From NCBI GenBank assembly GCA_014773175.1, contig VXCM01000901.1, positions 315,662-379,661 of the forward strand: a stretch of 64,000 nt of DNA. The letters are read 5' to 3'. A program made the position numbers and the translations under genes. Source of the DNA: Lucifuga dentata. Lineage: Eukaryota > Chordata > Actinopteri > Ophidiiformes > Bythitidae. How positions within the stretch are numbered: position 1 is the first letter of the stretch; the number at the start of each line of letters is the position of its first letter. The notes under the pieces are model-generated. The model was given only the letters and a program-made list of their open reading frames with translations, searched no databases and was not told where the DNA came from. Positions 11,516 through 25,084 of the stretch are shown here, in pieces.

Positions 11516-12420
11516 ATCAAATGTCATTAGCGCATGATTTACCTTATTGCTGTTCTCAAATATCACATTCCCTCATTCATAAATTTAATAAATTTAAAAG
11601 AGGCGTTACTGTGATATTTTCTTATTTACATGTCACGGTAGCTATTCATAAAACAAACCAACACGCAAAAATTAAGAATCCGGTGGTAAATTTCAGCTAT
11701 GAAATCTGGGTGACGTTTTAAACGATTTGCCTCACATTAGTGATCAATAACTTTGATAAACTCACTCAGCTGATCAGTTAGTTCTTAAATGGTGAGTTTT
11801 GATCCAGTCTCTCACACATTCTTGTGCGCTCTGTTCACCTGCTGTGCTGCGCATGTCTGAGTTACTTACACACATACACCCCTCTGTGCAGCGTGATCAC
11901 ACGCTACAGAGGTTAATACTGTGTGTGTGGCAGGTNCATACACCCCTCTGTGCAGCGTGATCACACGCTACAGAGGTTAATACTGTGTGTGTGGCAGGTC
12001 TATCACAGCATGATGTGGACACAGCTACCCAATGAGGATTTTACTTCATCACGAGTATGGATATTGACAAATTTTACTCGGATGGTACTTGTGCTCGTAA
12101 AAAATGCATTAGCCGTAACAGATACTCGTTTCATCTGAATACCTGGCTCATCCTTACTAAAAATGTATCCCAATTCTGTTATTTAGTAAACTGGGAATAG
12201 TAAACTTCTTCCTGTTTTGATTTTGTCATTTCCACCCAAGACATTTCTGACCAACGAGCAGAGTGAGCATTTTCACATGGAGTTTGCTGATACATTCACT
12301 TGGAATTTGTGTGTTTGTGTGTGTGTGAAACCAAATATAACCAAGGTATAAATGCAGTAGCTTAGTCTCCGATTTGGAACAAAACAAACAAACTATATGT
12401 TTGACAAGGCCCCGAGACAA
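11516..12420. other. Unassigned between the LINE and the hAT element
   Basis: No conserved protein frame; includes one assembly duplication. Confidence 0.5.
11873..11999. other. Assembly-type duplication: 63 bp twice around one N
   Basis: 11873-11935 and 11937-11999 are identical; N at 11936. Confidence 0.9.
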
Positions 12421-12428
12421 GTGTAGAG

Positions 12429-13780
12429 CAGTGGTGGGCCATCAGGGCCAGCAAGGCCTTCTCTGCTGGCCTAGAGATTGTCAGAATCATTAAATTATGT
12501 TTTTATAGTTTAATATATATATTTTTAATTAATGCTATATGTATTTTACAAAGTTCGTTCCCATAACTTTTGTTATTAACGTCATTTCATTGCTACCAGT
12601 ACTTTCTCACTCAGTTGCGCTGCTTCCAGTGCAGCTCATAGAAATCAGAGCTTTTTCCAATCCGATTTTTCCACCTGTGCTGTCTCTGGGTAAAAAAATC
12701 TAGCCTGAGGCCTTCAGAATCTTGAGTGAATCCCCTCTGCTATTCAAGCAAATGGGACGATGTTGTTGATTGTCATATATTTTAACCAATCAGATTTCGA
12801 GTTTGCCATGTTGGGCATATTCTTTTACAGGCCAGGGCCTTCTAGCTGGCCTTGGCCTACGTCATCGGAGCACAGCATTATGCTATACAGCTACAGCCTA
12901 CCAGAAATTCATCAGAAGAAGAGAGCCGGTTAGCTTAGCTAACTCAAGTAAACCTAGCTAGCACGTAACGTAGCATTAATGTTTATTAAAAACTTTCTTT
13001 CTTGACGTTTAGATTCTTAGATGTAGTGTAGATTTTTTGTTTAGATTTTTACTTAGTCCTGTTGTTTTTTAATGCACAATGGCTGAAGGAGGAGAAGAAA
13101 TGGATTAACTGGCAATGCTTTTTTCACATTTTGGAACTGAAACACAGTGATGTATTGTACAACTGTGTCATTAAACTCTTTATAAAGAAAGAAAGGAGGA
13201 TGGACTTTGTCTTCAGATGATGAGCAGCTTTGGTGAGTCTGATGGATTTTTATGTGGCTGGAATCTGCGGGGAATCCTATTGAATACTGCTTGTGTTATT
13301 TATGTTTTACGGCATTTTTCCTTGCTTGCTGGTGGTATGAGTAAATGTGACTGTTGTGAGTTTGTTCTTGTTTCTTTGGTAATGACACTGATTTGGGATA
13401 TGCCATGTCTATTTGTGATGCAGCCNAGTTTGTTCTTGTTTCTTTGGTAATGACACTGATTTGGGATATGCCATGTCTATTTGTGATGCAGCCTTCTGTC
13501 ATAATGTGTAATAATGCTTGATCCTTGATGCTTTCAGTCATCATGTATTCATGTATTTGCTGTTAGTGTGTCGTAACTCTCAGATGTTGAGCCTCATATT
13601 AAATCACTTTATTCCACTCGATAAAGGTTCTGTTACTGTGAATATGGGCTGGTTATGGGCTGGTTATGTCGAATGACAACAGCTTATAGCCCTAGTGTCA
13701 TGCTGAGGTTATTCGAAGGTGGTTTAATTGCAGGAGGATATCACTGAAGGCCTAAGTAGTGTATACATGGCCCGCCACTG
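12429..13780. mobile_element. Non-autonomous hAT DNA transposon with 8-bp target duplication
   Basis: The left end reads CAGTGGTGGGCCATC and the right end, reverse-complemented, CAGTGGCGGGCCATG, so the terminal inverted repeats match at 13 of the first 14 bases. The element is flanked on both sides by the 8-bp direct repeat GTGTAGAG (12421-12428 and 13781-13788). An 8-bp duplication and CAG-type ends are hallmarks of hAT elements. AGGCCTTC recurs just inside both ends. No intact transposase frame is visible, so it is probably non-autonomous. The apparent length is inflated by an assembly duplication inside it (13359-13425 repeated at 13427-13493); a second one duplicates its right end (13740-13805 repeated at 13807-13872). 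Confidence 0.85.
13359..13493. other. Assembly-type duplication: 67 bp twice around one N
   Basis: 13359-13425 and 13427-13493 are identical; N at 13426; inside the hAT element. Confidence 0.9.
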
Positions 13781-13872
13781 GTGTAGAGATACGATTTTTT
13801 TATGTNATCACTGAAGGCCTAAGTAGTGTATACATGGCCCGCCACTGGTGTAGAGATACGATTTTTTTATGT
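13740..13872. other. Assembly-type duplication: 66 bp twice around one N
   Basis: 13740-13805 and 13807-13872 are identical; N at 13806. It repeats the right terminus and target duplication of the hAT element. Confidence 0.9.
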
Positions 13873-15219
13873 GGAAAGCTTTAGATAATAGCAGCAGATA
13901 TAACGGGTATCTGTAGTCGGCGATACTTCTATAAATGACGTAAATGATGTTGACTGTACAGCTGAGCAGGCATTGGCAAGCAATGGAACTGCCAATCAGG
14001 ACAGTAGGGTCAGTCAAGCTCAACGCAGGTCAGGCAGATACAATGTGACTGCTGAGTCATCCATATTCTGTATTTGCTGTCATTAGGAAAGTGTGCAGGT
14101 TTAAAAGATCTATAGTAGGTGAGGGCAGAAAATGGTATTAAAAATTATTTGGTTCAGCCAGTGCATGATGGTTCATCATTTGTAGACATCTGTGGGAATG
14201 CTGACCCAATCTTTTGCACTTACTACTGTTTGTACTGATACATTTTGAAAAAGTTTGTTACTTTTCATTTACAGATGAAAATTGCAAGCCATGACGTACT
14301 GTATTTATATACATGATATCACCAAACAAACATAAAAACAGAACAAGACAGAATGTATAGTCAAGGCCATCATCATCTATTATAATGCGTGGATGTAAAA
14401 TATGTAGAACAGTTAAACACTTCTGCAATTTCATTTAAAAAAATTGTATCTCTTTTTCTTGAGCTTGGACATGAGGAACGTACTGGAGTAGATGGGAGAG
14501 AATGTTCAGGATACTGCAGCAAAACATTTGTACTCTGTAATTCAAAATCAAAATTCATGGGCTCTGTTTATTTATTTATGTAGTTTTACTGAAAGGTCAC
14601 CTGGATGCAACGTGTAGTTTGGTGTAGTGTAGCATCAAAAATGAAAGTAGTGCAAGTGACAGCACCTCTCCTGTCTCCAGGCTTTCTTAGTGGGGTTTCT
14701 TTTTAATGATTGCTATGGTGTTCATTTCCATTTAGAGCTTATTATATAAAAATATCCACCAAAATGTATGAGTAACACTATTTGTTTCAAGTTTAGACAG
14801 AAAAGCAACATAATTGTATGGCTTAAAGAATTTAAAATGTCCTCCTTCTGGGTGCTTTGAAAATGCGTCAGCTCATAGGATTTTGCTTACTGCTGCTTAA
14901 TCTCCTCTCTAGTCTGTGAGAGCAAAGGGGCAACAGTAATAAAACTGACTTTCTTCCTGCACTGCAGGAGATCATTTGATCATCAGGAAGCTTGCTTCAG
15001 ATATCAGGCTTTATGTTAGGATAGAGTAGTGGTACTGAGATAACATACATATTTTGACACACAGGAATGGCATATGAAAACTGGGACATTTATGCAGCTT
15101 CTTAGATTTGCTTTAGATGAAGCCAAATTACAATTTAGTATTTTTTTAAGTAGATAAAAATAAACAGTCCACCATAGTTGGTTTTTAATTATTTAGACAG
15201 AAAGCTGAAAGGAAGACAC
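13873..15219. other. Intergenic, no gene seen
   Basis: No recognisable protein, repeat family or RNA gene. Confidence 0.55.
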
Positions 15220-15789
15220 AGGACCATACCAGTAAGTTTGCATGTTTGAGCCCAATATACAACCTGCATACATGTAACCAGTTTTCAAACATAAAACCGT
15301 ATTTTAGTTTTCCTGTTATTTTTCCAAATGCCCTAATCTTTCAAAATTAAATGTTCAGGTGATACATACCTTAAAATTCAATGTTTCACCATCTAACACT
15401 TATGCACGATTGTAAAAAGCACAGTCGTTTTTAATTTCTTGGTAAAAGCTGTCTTCTCCTTGGACTATATTCCCTGGACGAGACATACACATTGTCTTCT
15501 GTGTAGCTTTATGTTGAACCGGTTAAATAAAGTTTTTGACAAAAAAAACTTCATAGACATTGTGTTCACTGTGATGGATTAGTTATCTCAAGCGTGTTTC
15601 AAGGCTCTGCAAGTTTATTTTAATAGTGTGCTGGAATGAACTGAAGCCAATGGCTATCTGGAAGGTAGGAAAAAAAATCTAATGTTTATCACTCCAGTAT
15701 TATATTTTGGGAAATGTTGTTCAGTAATGTAACATGTATGTGGATTGTGTATATTGGGCTCAAACATGCACTATCGTAGGTATAGTCCT
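15220..15789 (-). mobile_element. TTAA-family DNA element, copy 2
   Basis: The ends AGGACCATACC... and ...GGTATAGTCCT form an inverted repeat, continuing inward with TGCATGTTTGAGCCCAAT and its complement (15239-15256; ATTGGGCTCAAACATGCA near 15755-15772). TTAA follows on the right (15790-15793); the left target site has decayed to ACAC. The body matches copy 1 in reverse orientation, for example GACAGCTTTTA near 6009 against TAAAAGCTGTC here. At 570 bp this is the least disturbed copy and shows the family's full length. Confidence 0.75.
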
Positions 15790-16654
15790 TTAAAGAGCAT
15801 GTGTGGCCTGAGAGATAGCAACATTAATCATTTGAACAAGTGCAGACACTAACATTTTAAATCCAGAACACCCAATTTGAACAGACCCACAGGGACTTAT
15901 TAAAACTAAAGGTATTTCTACAAATATATCATTTTTAAATAAAATGTTTAAAAGTGATTTGAATTTGTGCATAACCTTCATGGGTGAAGAATTATGAGTA
16001 TTTTGGATTATTTTGTGTAAAACATGAGCAGCCTGCAGTAAAAAGCGAAGGATATAATATAATAACAGTATATAATAACAGTATAGGCTAAAGGATAACT
16101 TACCATTTATCCAATATCTGTGGCAAAACTGATTTATGTTAATCACAAAAGTAAGAGGATTTTAAAGTTCTAGAAACTGGTCAACATGAATATATAAAAG
16201 TCAGGAAAAAAATGAAATCAAGATGAATACATCTAACTAATGAGCAATAAGAGGACATATAAAACTGCTGCCTCTACATTTTGGGGAATGCTGTATGCAT
16301 GCAAAGTGCAGCTGCGCTATCACACCAGCCAGGATTCTGCACACGCTACAGCTTTTCTGTATCTTCCAAATGGATCTGATGAAAATCATCACTCATTTAA
16401 TCAGTCTCGCATTTAGTCATGATTTGGTTTCTCCCAATCTGAAGCCATTTTGGAAGAAAATAAACTGAGAAATTAAAAGAAAATTAAATATTTTTGTTAT
16501 CAATGTACTATGGGAAAAATGACTACAGAACTTAAACTGAAGAATGACATTTTATTGAGTATATTAAGGATCTTTGCTCTGGACAGTATAAGGGATGGTT
16601 GAAGAAATCGTTTCCTCAAACTCCTAAATAAATAAATTACATGCATACATACAC

Positions 16655-16688
16655 ATATACATACCTACATACATACATACATACATAA
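16655..16688. repeat. (ATAC)n microsatellite
   Basis: Tandem ATAC/ACAT units followed by CA repeats. Confidence 0.8.
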
Positions 16689-17501
16689 TACACACACACA
16701 CTCACACATACAGAAATGCCAGAGTAAATTACATTTAAGTTGAAAGAAAAAATATAGAAGTTGATAATTGTTTTGTTTTAAAGCATATGGCTGAATTGCT
16801 TTAAAAGATTAAAAAAAAAAAAAAAATNTAAAAAAAAAAAAAAAATGCACATCCCTAGTAGTGTCAGCCCTCTTTTTTTGTCCATTGTCTATATTTTGCA
16901 AGTGTCATTTTACTTTTAATAGTGCTTTGATTGGTTACTTTCTAAAAAGAAAAAGGGCATTTGACTAAGTAGGTCCTTTTCTATATATTTTTATGGTGCC
17001 ATGCATGTTGTCAGTATATATTTTATAGCAAGTAAGGTTAAATGGAAAATCAACACATATAAATTACTTACAGTAAACAGACTGCAGCACTCTTGGCGTG
17101 GCTTCCATGTTCTCCTCCCCTCAAACATCAATTATCATCATCTTAGGTGTTTAAATTACAAATATGGTAATTTTGAAATTTCTTTCAGTACTTGAAAGCA
17201 ACTTAATGTTGCTGCAACCTGGAACATCTGACACTAGTTACACTGATGTTAGCTCAATAATCTGTATAATTCTTATACAGATAAAAGGACCTCTTTCTCT
17301 TTGTTTTCACAGGCATCTCTGTATTTCCTGGTTTTTGTGTTCATTTATTATGTACACTTACTACAAAGATTACTTTCAATATTTACCACAGGGAAATAAA
17401 GTACGGGGAGGGGAGGGCAAGAATAGATCCCATTACAGTTGGAAAGGGAGAGAGATGAACCAGTGATGCATCCCCTTATGCTTCCCTTCTCTTTTTTTCA
17501 G

Positions 17502-17637
17502 CATCGGTCCCTCTTGGCTCCTTGCTGGCCCACAGGTCCCTGTTGGCATCTTGGTCAGTCCATCTGCGACTCTGAGGCAGAAATGCACAAGCAAAAGCAA
17601 TCGCAATCAAGAAACGATGGAGAGGGAGCTACTGCAG
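17502..17637 (+). other. Possible unassigned 136-bp exon
   Basis: A strong pyrimidine tract and acceptor (CTTCTCTTTTTTTCAG, AG at 17500-17501) and a donor-like CTGCAG|GTATCG bound an open 136-bp segment. The translation matches nothing I recognise. It may be a non-coding exon or chance. Confidence 0.2.
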
Positions 17638-17662
17638 GTATCGTTCAGCAGGTTTCAATCAC

Positions 17663-17666
<4 letters not shown>

Positions 17667-17736
<70 letters not shown>

Positions 17737-17892
17737 NNNNNNNNNNNNNNNNNNNNNNNNNNNNNNNNNNNNNNNNNNNNNNNNNNNNNNNNNNNNNNNN
17801 NNNNNNNNNNNNNNNNNNNNNNNNNNNNNNNNNNNNNNNNNNNNNNNNNNNNNNNNNNNNNNNNNNNNNNNNNNCACACACACACACACACA
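17667..17892. repeat. (AC)n microsatellite containing a 138-base gap
   Basis: A pure AC tract runs into 138 N (17737-17874) and resumes as CA on the far side. The gap is an unresolved length of the same repeat. Confidence 0.95.
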
Positions 17893-17943
17893 CCATGGAA
17901 TATGGCCCATGATTGATTAGCAAAACATTTGGCCAAAGCTGTT

Positions 17944-17946
<3 letters not shown>

Positions 17947-17986
<40 letters not shown>
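17947..17986. repeat. (CT)n microsatellite
   Basis: About 19 CT units. Confidence 0.95.
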
Positions 17987-17990
<4 letters not shown>

Positions 17991-20945
17991 GGAAGGATAA
18001 ATTATTAGGTCTCGCCAGGAGCAGCTGGAGAAAGTCAGAGTTAAAGTCAAGAAACAGCTGGAGTGAGTTCACCTCATTTAGGCATGACAGTCACATTCAC
18101 TTGTTCACTCATCACTCACGTGCGCACACAATGCTCAATTCCACTGTGTTACTGTGTCACACTACCTGTCGCATACAACCAAACAAATTATTTGATAGCT
18201 GTGTATATTCCCTGTGTGTATGTGAGCATGTTTGACAGCAGAGTGTGTCAGCAGGGAGAACAGAACTCATTCCAGACCGAAAATCATCCTTACAGCTTTG
18301 ATAAACAGCATCTCTGCCAGCTAGTGCACTGATGTTAACAATAAAACCAATGCTAACTCACCTACACCTTACTGTAGAGCTGTACATAACACATGTTTGT
18401 GTCTGTACATAAACAGACACACTTGGGAAAAAATTGCACATTCATATATAAATCATAAGCTGATAGTGTGTTTCCTCACACTGATCTTCCCTGTCACACA
18501 CTGACAGAGAAGATTACACAACAATTGGAAAACACAGTACTGTCAATGAGTGAAAAATAGTCCCACTGCACCATGTTCACAATTGCAGTGACCAGATCAT
18601 GTGCCAAGTAAACCTTACGATGGCAAGTGTGTGCGTGTGCTCCTTTGTGCATTCATGTGTGTGTGCGTGCATCAGATGGTGGAAAATACTTTTGCAGAGT
18701 GGGGGTTTCCCATTCAGCAGCAAAATGTCTCACATCAGTCAGCATGAGATCACAAAATGACCCAACAGTGACATAGGCTGACACACACGTATGCACACTG
18801 TAATCAATTGGTCGACTGAAAAATCAATGGAAAAAGTAACCATTTCATTAAAAAAAAACAAAATTGAGAATATATAAGTTAATTGGTGAAACAAAATAAC
18901 AATAGATGAATGAATGATGTAATTTGATAACAGAATTAGTATAATTTGAAATACACAAAACAAATATACAAACAAATCTAAACTAACTGATTAATGTATA
19001 GTCAAGTCATTTAATTCATTTCTTTTTAAAAATAATTTTTTGATGATCAAATTATTGATTGTTTTATCAATTCTACTGATTACCATATATTTGATTAATT
19101 ACAGGGAGTTAATCATTATTAAATGCTTTTTAATTTGTCTGTCTATTAATTAATTTGTCAGTTTATCAACATATGAGTGGCAACATGACATCACAGTGCA
19201 GTGGTATAGGCAAAAGCTGAATTTTGATAGCATTTTAGATTTAATAGATTGTACAATTCATTTGTCCCTCCACTCACGCATCAATGTTATCCACAGCTTT
19301 TAAAAATGCAGCAACTATAGGTTCAAATTAACAAAAGACTAATTCAGTCTTAGTTCTTTCTCTTTCATTCTCCTTCCTTCATTACTGCCTCTAAGCCATG
19401 TATATTTTATCCTGTTTCTGTCCATTATTCCAACAAGTTAAACTTCAAACAGGCTCCTCCCTCTTGTTCAAATCATCCAATCAGTTAAACCTCCCACTTT
19501 CTCTTATGCACCGGAGCCAGTAAGTAATTACTGTGCTTTTATTACCCAACAGCTGATCCTTAGCTTTCTGCCTCCAGCTACTGATGCTGATGCCAGCATC
19601 TCGCATCACGACTCTGTCCAGAATCATTGGGATGGTGGCCAAGCTTGGAAGCTATGTTGTTGTCTGATTATCAGGTTCATCCCCATAATCAGACATTAGC
19701 CCCAGACAGAATTGATGCTAAGATCTAGTCGATGTTAAATTAATACAAAATTTGCAAACTATTCTTCTGATTTAAATCAATTCATGCATATTTTCTCAGA
19801 TTTTTGTGTTGAAAAACAAAGTAGTTTTAGTTTTGCTTATATCTATTACAGGAATGGCATAGAACATAAAAATTGGTGTGGTTCCATTCTTAGTACCATC
19901 TAATAGCTCATTGTTGCCGATCCTGTGTGCTCATCCTAACAGATACACAGACTCTGTCAGCAACATAGCTCAGCTCCTACTGAGGTGCTCAGATACAAAC
20001 ATCTAGTTTTAACTAACATTTCTACATTTAAAACGTATATGTTTAGAGGTCAACCTGTCTGTCCTTTCTACCAAGAGGTCTCAGTTAATCTGAAAATGAA
20101 TCATGTTTCAATCTCACAGTTAGCATTTTTATTGCCAGTAACATATTTAATGCACCCTCTGGCAAATGTGTAAATGAAAAGCCATAAAAAGTTACAGCTT
20201 AAGGATGAGCTGATTTAGGCTGTTGTGTAGATCGGGCCAATTAGCTTGATTTTGCTACTGCGTCAAACATTCAAATGCTCTCTGTTGCAACAGTTCCAGT
20301 GCCCATAATGTACACTAATGTCCCAAGAATCTAACGCTCTGATAATCCAAACAGGACTTCCTGCAGCACTGTGACTGAGCTGTCAAATTTGGTACCAGAG
20401 TGTGCTCTGGTGCTTGAAGTGCAAATTAACCAACACAGACTAAATTTGTACTTTCCCAAATCAACTGGATGACATCATGTCTGCATATTCCAGATTGTTA
20501 GTCTCTGTATGAATGCAGTGCTCATGATATGCTCTTTATCTCTTTCTACCTGTAAGTAAAGTTACTATGCATATTATTATTTTGAGCAACATGTACAGTA
20601 AATGTATAGATTCATCATTGATAATCGAGAGTTTATAAATGCTGCATATTAGTTCAGTACCATAAATAAGAGCACAATTGTAGTTGTCATTTCATGACAA
20701 GCTTTTTCTTTCTGTCTCTAATTATGATAAATATGATAATCTGATCTTATATGGCTGAACATTTTTCGCAGAAGAGTTGAATAGTCTTGAAAGGTTGGGT
20801 TGAAAAAATTTTCTTGAAATGTTTTACTTAGCCCTAAACTTAATATATACTTATTATTGTATACTTTTAAGAAAATTCAAGCAAATATACAATGAAAACT
20901 TTACTGCATTTATACATATGTAGTTCATCTATTTAACTAATTAAC

Positions 20946-21004
20946 ATATATATATATATATATATGTATACAGTATACATATGTGCGTGTGTGTGTGTGT
21001 GTGC
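20946..21004. repeat. (TA)n and (TG)n tracts
   Basis: TATATA block, a GTATACAGTATAC palindromic stretch and a short TG run. Confidence 0.85.
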
Positions 21005-21490
21005 AGTTTTCACCTATTTCATTTTATGAGATTCAGCCTAAAAATGGTTATACATTGTTGTTAAAGAAATAAAAATAGAGATTTATATGAAGACCTGGGT
21101 CAAAACATTGTAAACCATTATTTGCAATTAATTATTAAATTATTGACTGACCTTTTCAAACTGAGGATAATTGCTGATGTGGCCAACTAAAAAAGACACA
21201 ACAGTGCATCATTCTCACCAAATTGATTTGGCTGTGGCACACGTGAATTTTCTGTTGTAATCAGTATTGTGGCAGGAAATAATTGTATAGGAATTTTTGA
21301 GATGGTTTTCAAATTTATCTATTTATTTATTTATTTATATAGGTCATGATATCACTAAAATAGGCCCTTGAGAATCAGCCTGAGCCCTGCCTCAGACCCA
21401 ACTGCTATACTGCCCCTGCTGGCTGTTGGAAGCACTACTGCACTGCTGTCTGTAGGCTGCAGGAGAGCGCATTCCAGGCCACCCACTCAC

Positions 21491-21492
<2 letters not shown>

Positions 21493-21534
<42 letters not shown>
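21493..21534. repeat. (TG)n microsatellite
   Basis: About 21 TG units. Confidence 0.95.
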
Positions 21535-21537
<3 letters not shown>

Positions 21538-22221
21538 AAGAGATGGCGGGAGAGAAAATAAAAAGACAAGAGAGACAATATCTGTAACTCAGTAAATGCC
21601 AGCTATCACACTGTGCTGTTCCAGATAAAGAGCCTTGAAATTTTGAGTTTATTTTGTTGCCATTTATTGACTGAGTGATTCATTTCCTGTGTCTATATAA
21701 AGCGGTGTACTGTAGCTACAATGTGTTACCTCTTCTATGGCAATGCTCTAGTCTGAGGAGAAATAAAGAAGAGTTGAGATCATTGCATCAAAGCCACAAC
21801 TTTCTTCTCCATTCAGGTTATCGTGTTTATTAGCCATAAAGTAGCCCTTCCTACTTAATTTACCAAACAGCTTATTTTGTTGCATAGAAACATCCATACT
21901 GAAGTACATTTTTAGTGGATTTCTATTGTCTATCCCTGTCTTTCAAAATCTTGATGAATAAGGTTCAGAATGTGCCAGTAATGTGCCAGTGTCAACTTTT
22001 TGAGTTTGCCAATTCCTATTAACAACTGGAAAAGTTAATCCTCTTTCTACAGCATGATAGGCCCCTATATATCTGACTGTGGATGGTAGTCTGATTTAAT
22101 GTGGCTAAACTGAAAGAAAAATGGTAAAACCCCCAACACTGTGCTAAAACACATTTTGATGGTTAAAAAAATATAGTTAGCCATCAGATCTTGTCATTTC
22201 AACAATTTCTTTTTGTTCGTT

Positions 22222-22222
<1 letters not shown>

Positions 22223-22290
<68 letters not shown>
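22223..22290. repeat. (TATC)n tetranucleotide microsatellite
   Basis: About 17 uninterrupted TATC units, a likely highly polymorphic locus. Confidence 0.95.
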
Positions 22291-22945
22291 AAAGGGTTTA
22301 AGCAAAGTTGTCAGTTACTAGTCGTTGGACTGGATCTTTTGGCTTTCTCTCACCCTTGCAGCTAATTAGCAGAGTATGCTTTTAAATATTTTCATCAGTT
22401 GCATCAGTAGTGAGCTGGCGACAGCAGGGCTGTGTGTTAGGTGGGAGTTCTCAGTGGGACTGGTCTACATCAGTCAGTTTGTTAATGAGTGGCTGGCATT
22501 CCTGGAGCACTGGCACAGCCAGTTGTTTATGAATGGGGGGAATAGTGTAGGTAGAATAGCTCAAGCATAGAGCGTACCTATGTAACTGGGTTGCTCCTCT
22601 GCCATAACAGAAGTAGTGACACTCTGAAAAGTCAGTTACCATGGATACAAAAATTGCCCACATCATTTTTTTTTTTTTTTTTTTTNTTTTTTTTTTTTTT
22701 TTTTTGTCAGAGGCCTTGTGTAATCATTTTCTCTTCTTTGTAATTTATTTATTTATTTTATCTTTAATTTGATTGTTTGCCTTCCTGCTGATTTCATAGA
22801 TGGAGAAGCTTTAATTGGACCCCTTTTCCTTCTACTGATTCATTCCACAGATATTGAATTGCTGGGCTTTGACTATTAGCTAAACAACATTAGTGGAATG
22901 AGTCTTCGTCTGCAATAATTATGCAGAGCAATAAAATAGTTAGCA

Positions 22946-23074
22946 CATTGTTAACGCACAACACAGTGATAATGGGTTTCCCTTGTTTTTTTTTTGTTTT
23001 TTTTTCTCGNCATTGTTAACGCACAACACAGTGATAATGGGTTTCCCTTGTTTTTTTTTTGTTTTTTTTTCTCG
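22946..23074. other. Assembly-type duplication: 64 bp twice around one N
   Basis: 22946-23009 and 23011-23074 are identical, including two T-tracts of 10 and 9; N at 23010. Confidence 0.9.
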
Positions 23075-23544
23075 ATATTTCATAAACACATATTGGTATG
23101 AGCTATTAGCATCAGCCTTATGAAATCTAATCAGACAGCTGGAATGTCGAGGAAGAGGCAGCTGACATATGAGGTGTTTGGGAGCTGGGAGCCAGATTTG
23201 AACCTGAGCTGAGAGGAGAGACTGACCAGCGTTGTCTCTGTAGCACAACACGCCTCAGTAACTTCTGTTCAATGTGTTGTTGGCCCATGAAAGATGCATG
23301 ATGAGTTATCCCAGTGGTTATAAATCAGTTACAATAACCTGGGACCCATGTCCTGACAATTTCAACACAGTGGACTCCTCCCCCCATTGCCTGTACCAAC
23401 AACTGACTACAGATGGACTCCATCTACTGCCCAAGACTTACTCTGGTGTTTGAGCTGAATAAATGGGAAGAGAGAGAGAGAGAGAGAGAGAGAGTCTTAA
23501 AAAAGGTCATGTTCCAGAAATTACCATAGGGAGGTCTTCGGGCA

Positions 23545-23600
23545 AAGCAAACCCCTTGGATTGGATTGGATTACTTTATTTAAAAAGATGGCCCTGGAAG
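23545..23600 (-). repeat. Short (TTGGA)n-type retroelement tail
   Basis: TTGGATTGGATTGGATTACTTTATTT looks like the tandem tail and A-rich end of a minus-strand retroelement. It is only about 50 bp long. Confidence 0.35.
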
Positions 23601-25084
23601 AACATATGATTTCATTTCCCTGGCAAAACCTTATAATGTTTAAATATTAAGACACGCTTGCCATGCTACATTGGGGTGAGTGTAGACACGTTTAGATTAA
23701 CAGACCAAACAACCTTATGTTTAAATGTTTAAATGAAAGTCACTATGGCATTGCACAAAATCCTCTGCAGTATAAGGGGTGATCTGGATCAGGCATTTCC
23801 CAATGGGTGAATAACAACTGAGAGAAAATGAGAGCTGTTATTGTCCGAACCTCAGGAACTGATAATAAAAGCAGACCATCATCCACTCATGGTGTTTCTC
23901 CCGCTCCTTTATGTCCATGTTATGCAATGGTCTGTTCCTTTTATTCTGTGCCTGGGAGGCTCAGGCTCTGACGGAGGAGGATAGAGGACCTCAACAGGTG
24001 GAGATTTATGGAGGAGGAGGAGGAGGAAGAGGAGGGTAGCGAAGTGTTTTTTAATATTAAGCCCTCAGGTTTGCTTACTCAGATTTGCTTTTTAGCCTGA
24101 AAGTGTAATTCAGATGATGACAGACTGGAGCCCTGGCCTGCTAACATGACCCCATGCAGTATCTACACCATCTGTCTGCGACGGGACTCCAAGGCAATAC
24201 TCAGAGGGAGGTGCAGGGCGAGAGAGGGAGACAGAGGGGGAGTTTTGTCAAGGCTCTCCACGGGCCCCCTGTGCTGCAGTTTTGATCTGCTAATTATGTT
24301 AATTGAGGCTGTGTAATTCACTGGCGTTGCCTGTTTTCCCTTATCCCACTTGCAGCTTTAAACAAACCCAAGTGCTGGCGGGAGTGTGACACATCGACAG
24401 TTCGGTGCAATAATTTAAAGGGGGATATTTTAGGGGTCGATGGGTGTCTGGGGACCACTAGCCTGCAGGTTACACAGTTCAAGCGGATATTGAAAGGTTT
24501 TATCTCTGCACACAGTGGAAGCTCTGAGGAGCGGAGGCGCGCCCGGACGCGGCGACTTATTTCACACTCAGACAATCGACACGTGCGCGATTTTGTTTTA
24601 TTGTGTATTTCGTGGCACCATGAAGCCACATAAACCTCTGACGATGATGATGAAGATGAAGATGATGATGATGATGATGATGCGTGAGATGCCACTGTTG
24701 CGTTTTCATTTTTGGAGAGGCTGCACCAGAGAACAGGGAGACGCAAAAAAAANAAAAAAAAAAAAAAAAAAAAAAAAAAGGAATAGATGCAGACAGTTTT
24801 AACAAGCTGTGAAGTTTTAATCTTTCGGGGAGGCAGACATGACAAAATTCACAAGCGTGCGCTCTTTTAATTGCCTCATTTCTTTTGATATTTTTTATGG
24901 GAAGATGAAGTCACCCCCAGTCTCCACNCCCCTCCACCGACCTCATCTTTCTGTCATTCAGGCCCGGTGCCCATATGTTTAATTAACTAGGCTGATGTGT
25001 TAGTACCTTCAGCCAGCGAAGCGTGGGCGGCCAGGCGGGCTGACTGCGGGGTAAAGAGGCTGCCGGAGAATATTTTCTTATTTC

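Larger units (their letters stand above)
15794..24479. other. Intergenic upstream of the grin2a-like gene
   Basis: Microsatellites, one gap and one doubtful exon (17502-17637) are the only structure seen. Homeobox-type AT motifs near 22800-22935 and 24280-24320 could be conserved non-coding elements, but this cannot be judged from one sequence. Confidence 0.5.

Noticed and set aside
17439..17936. Several frames across the N gap
   Set aside because: Translations of (AC)n and unknown bases.
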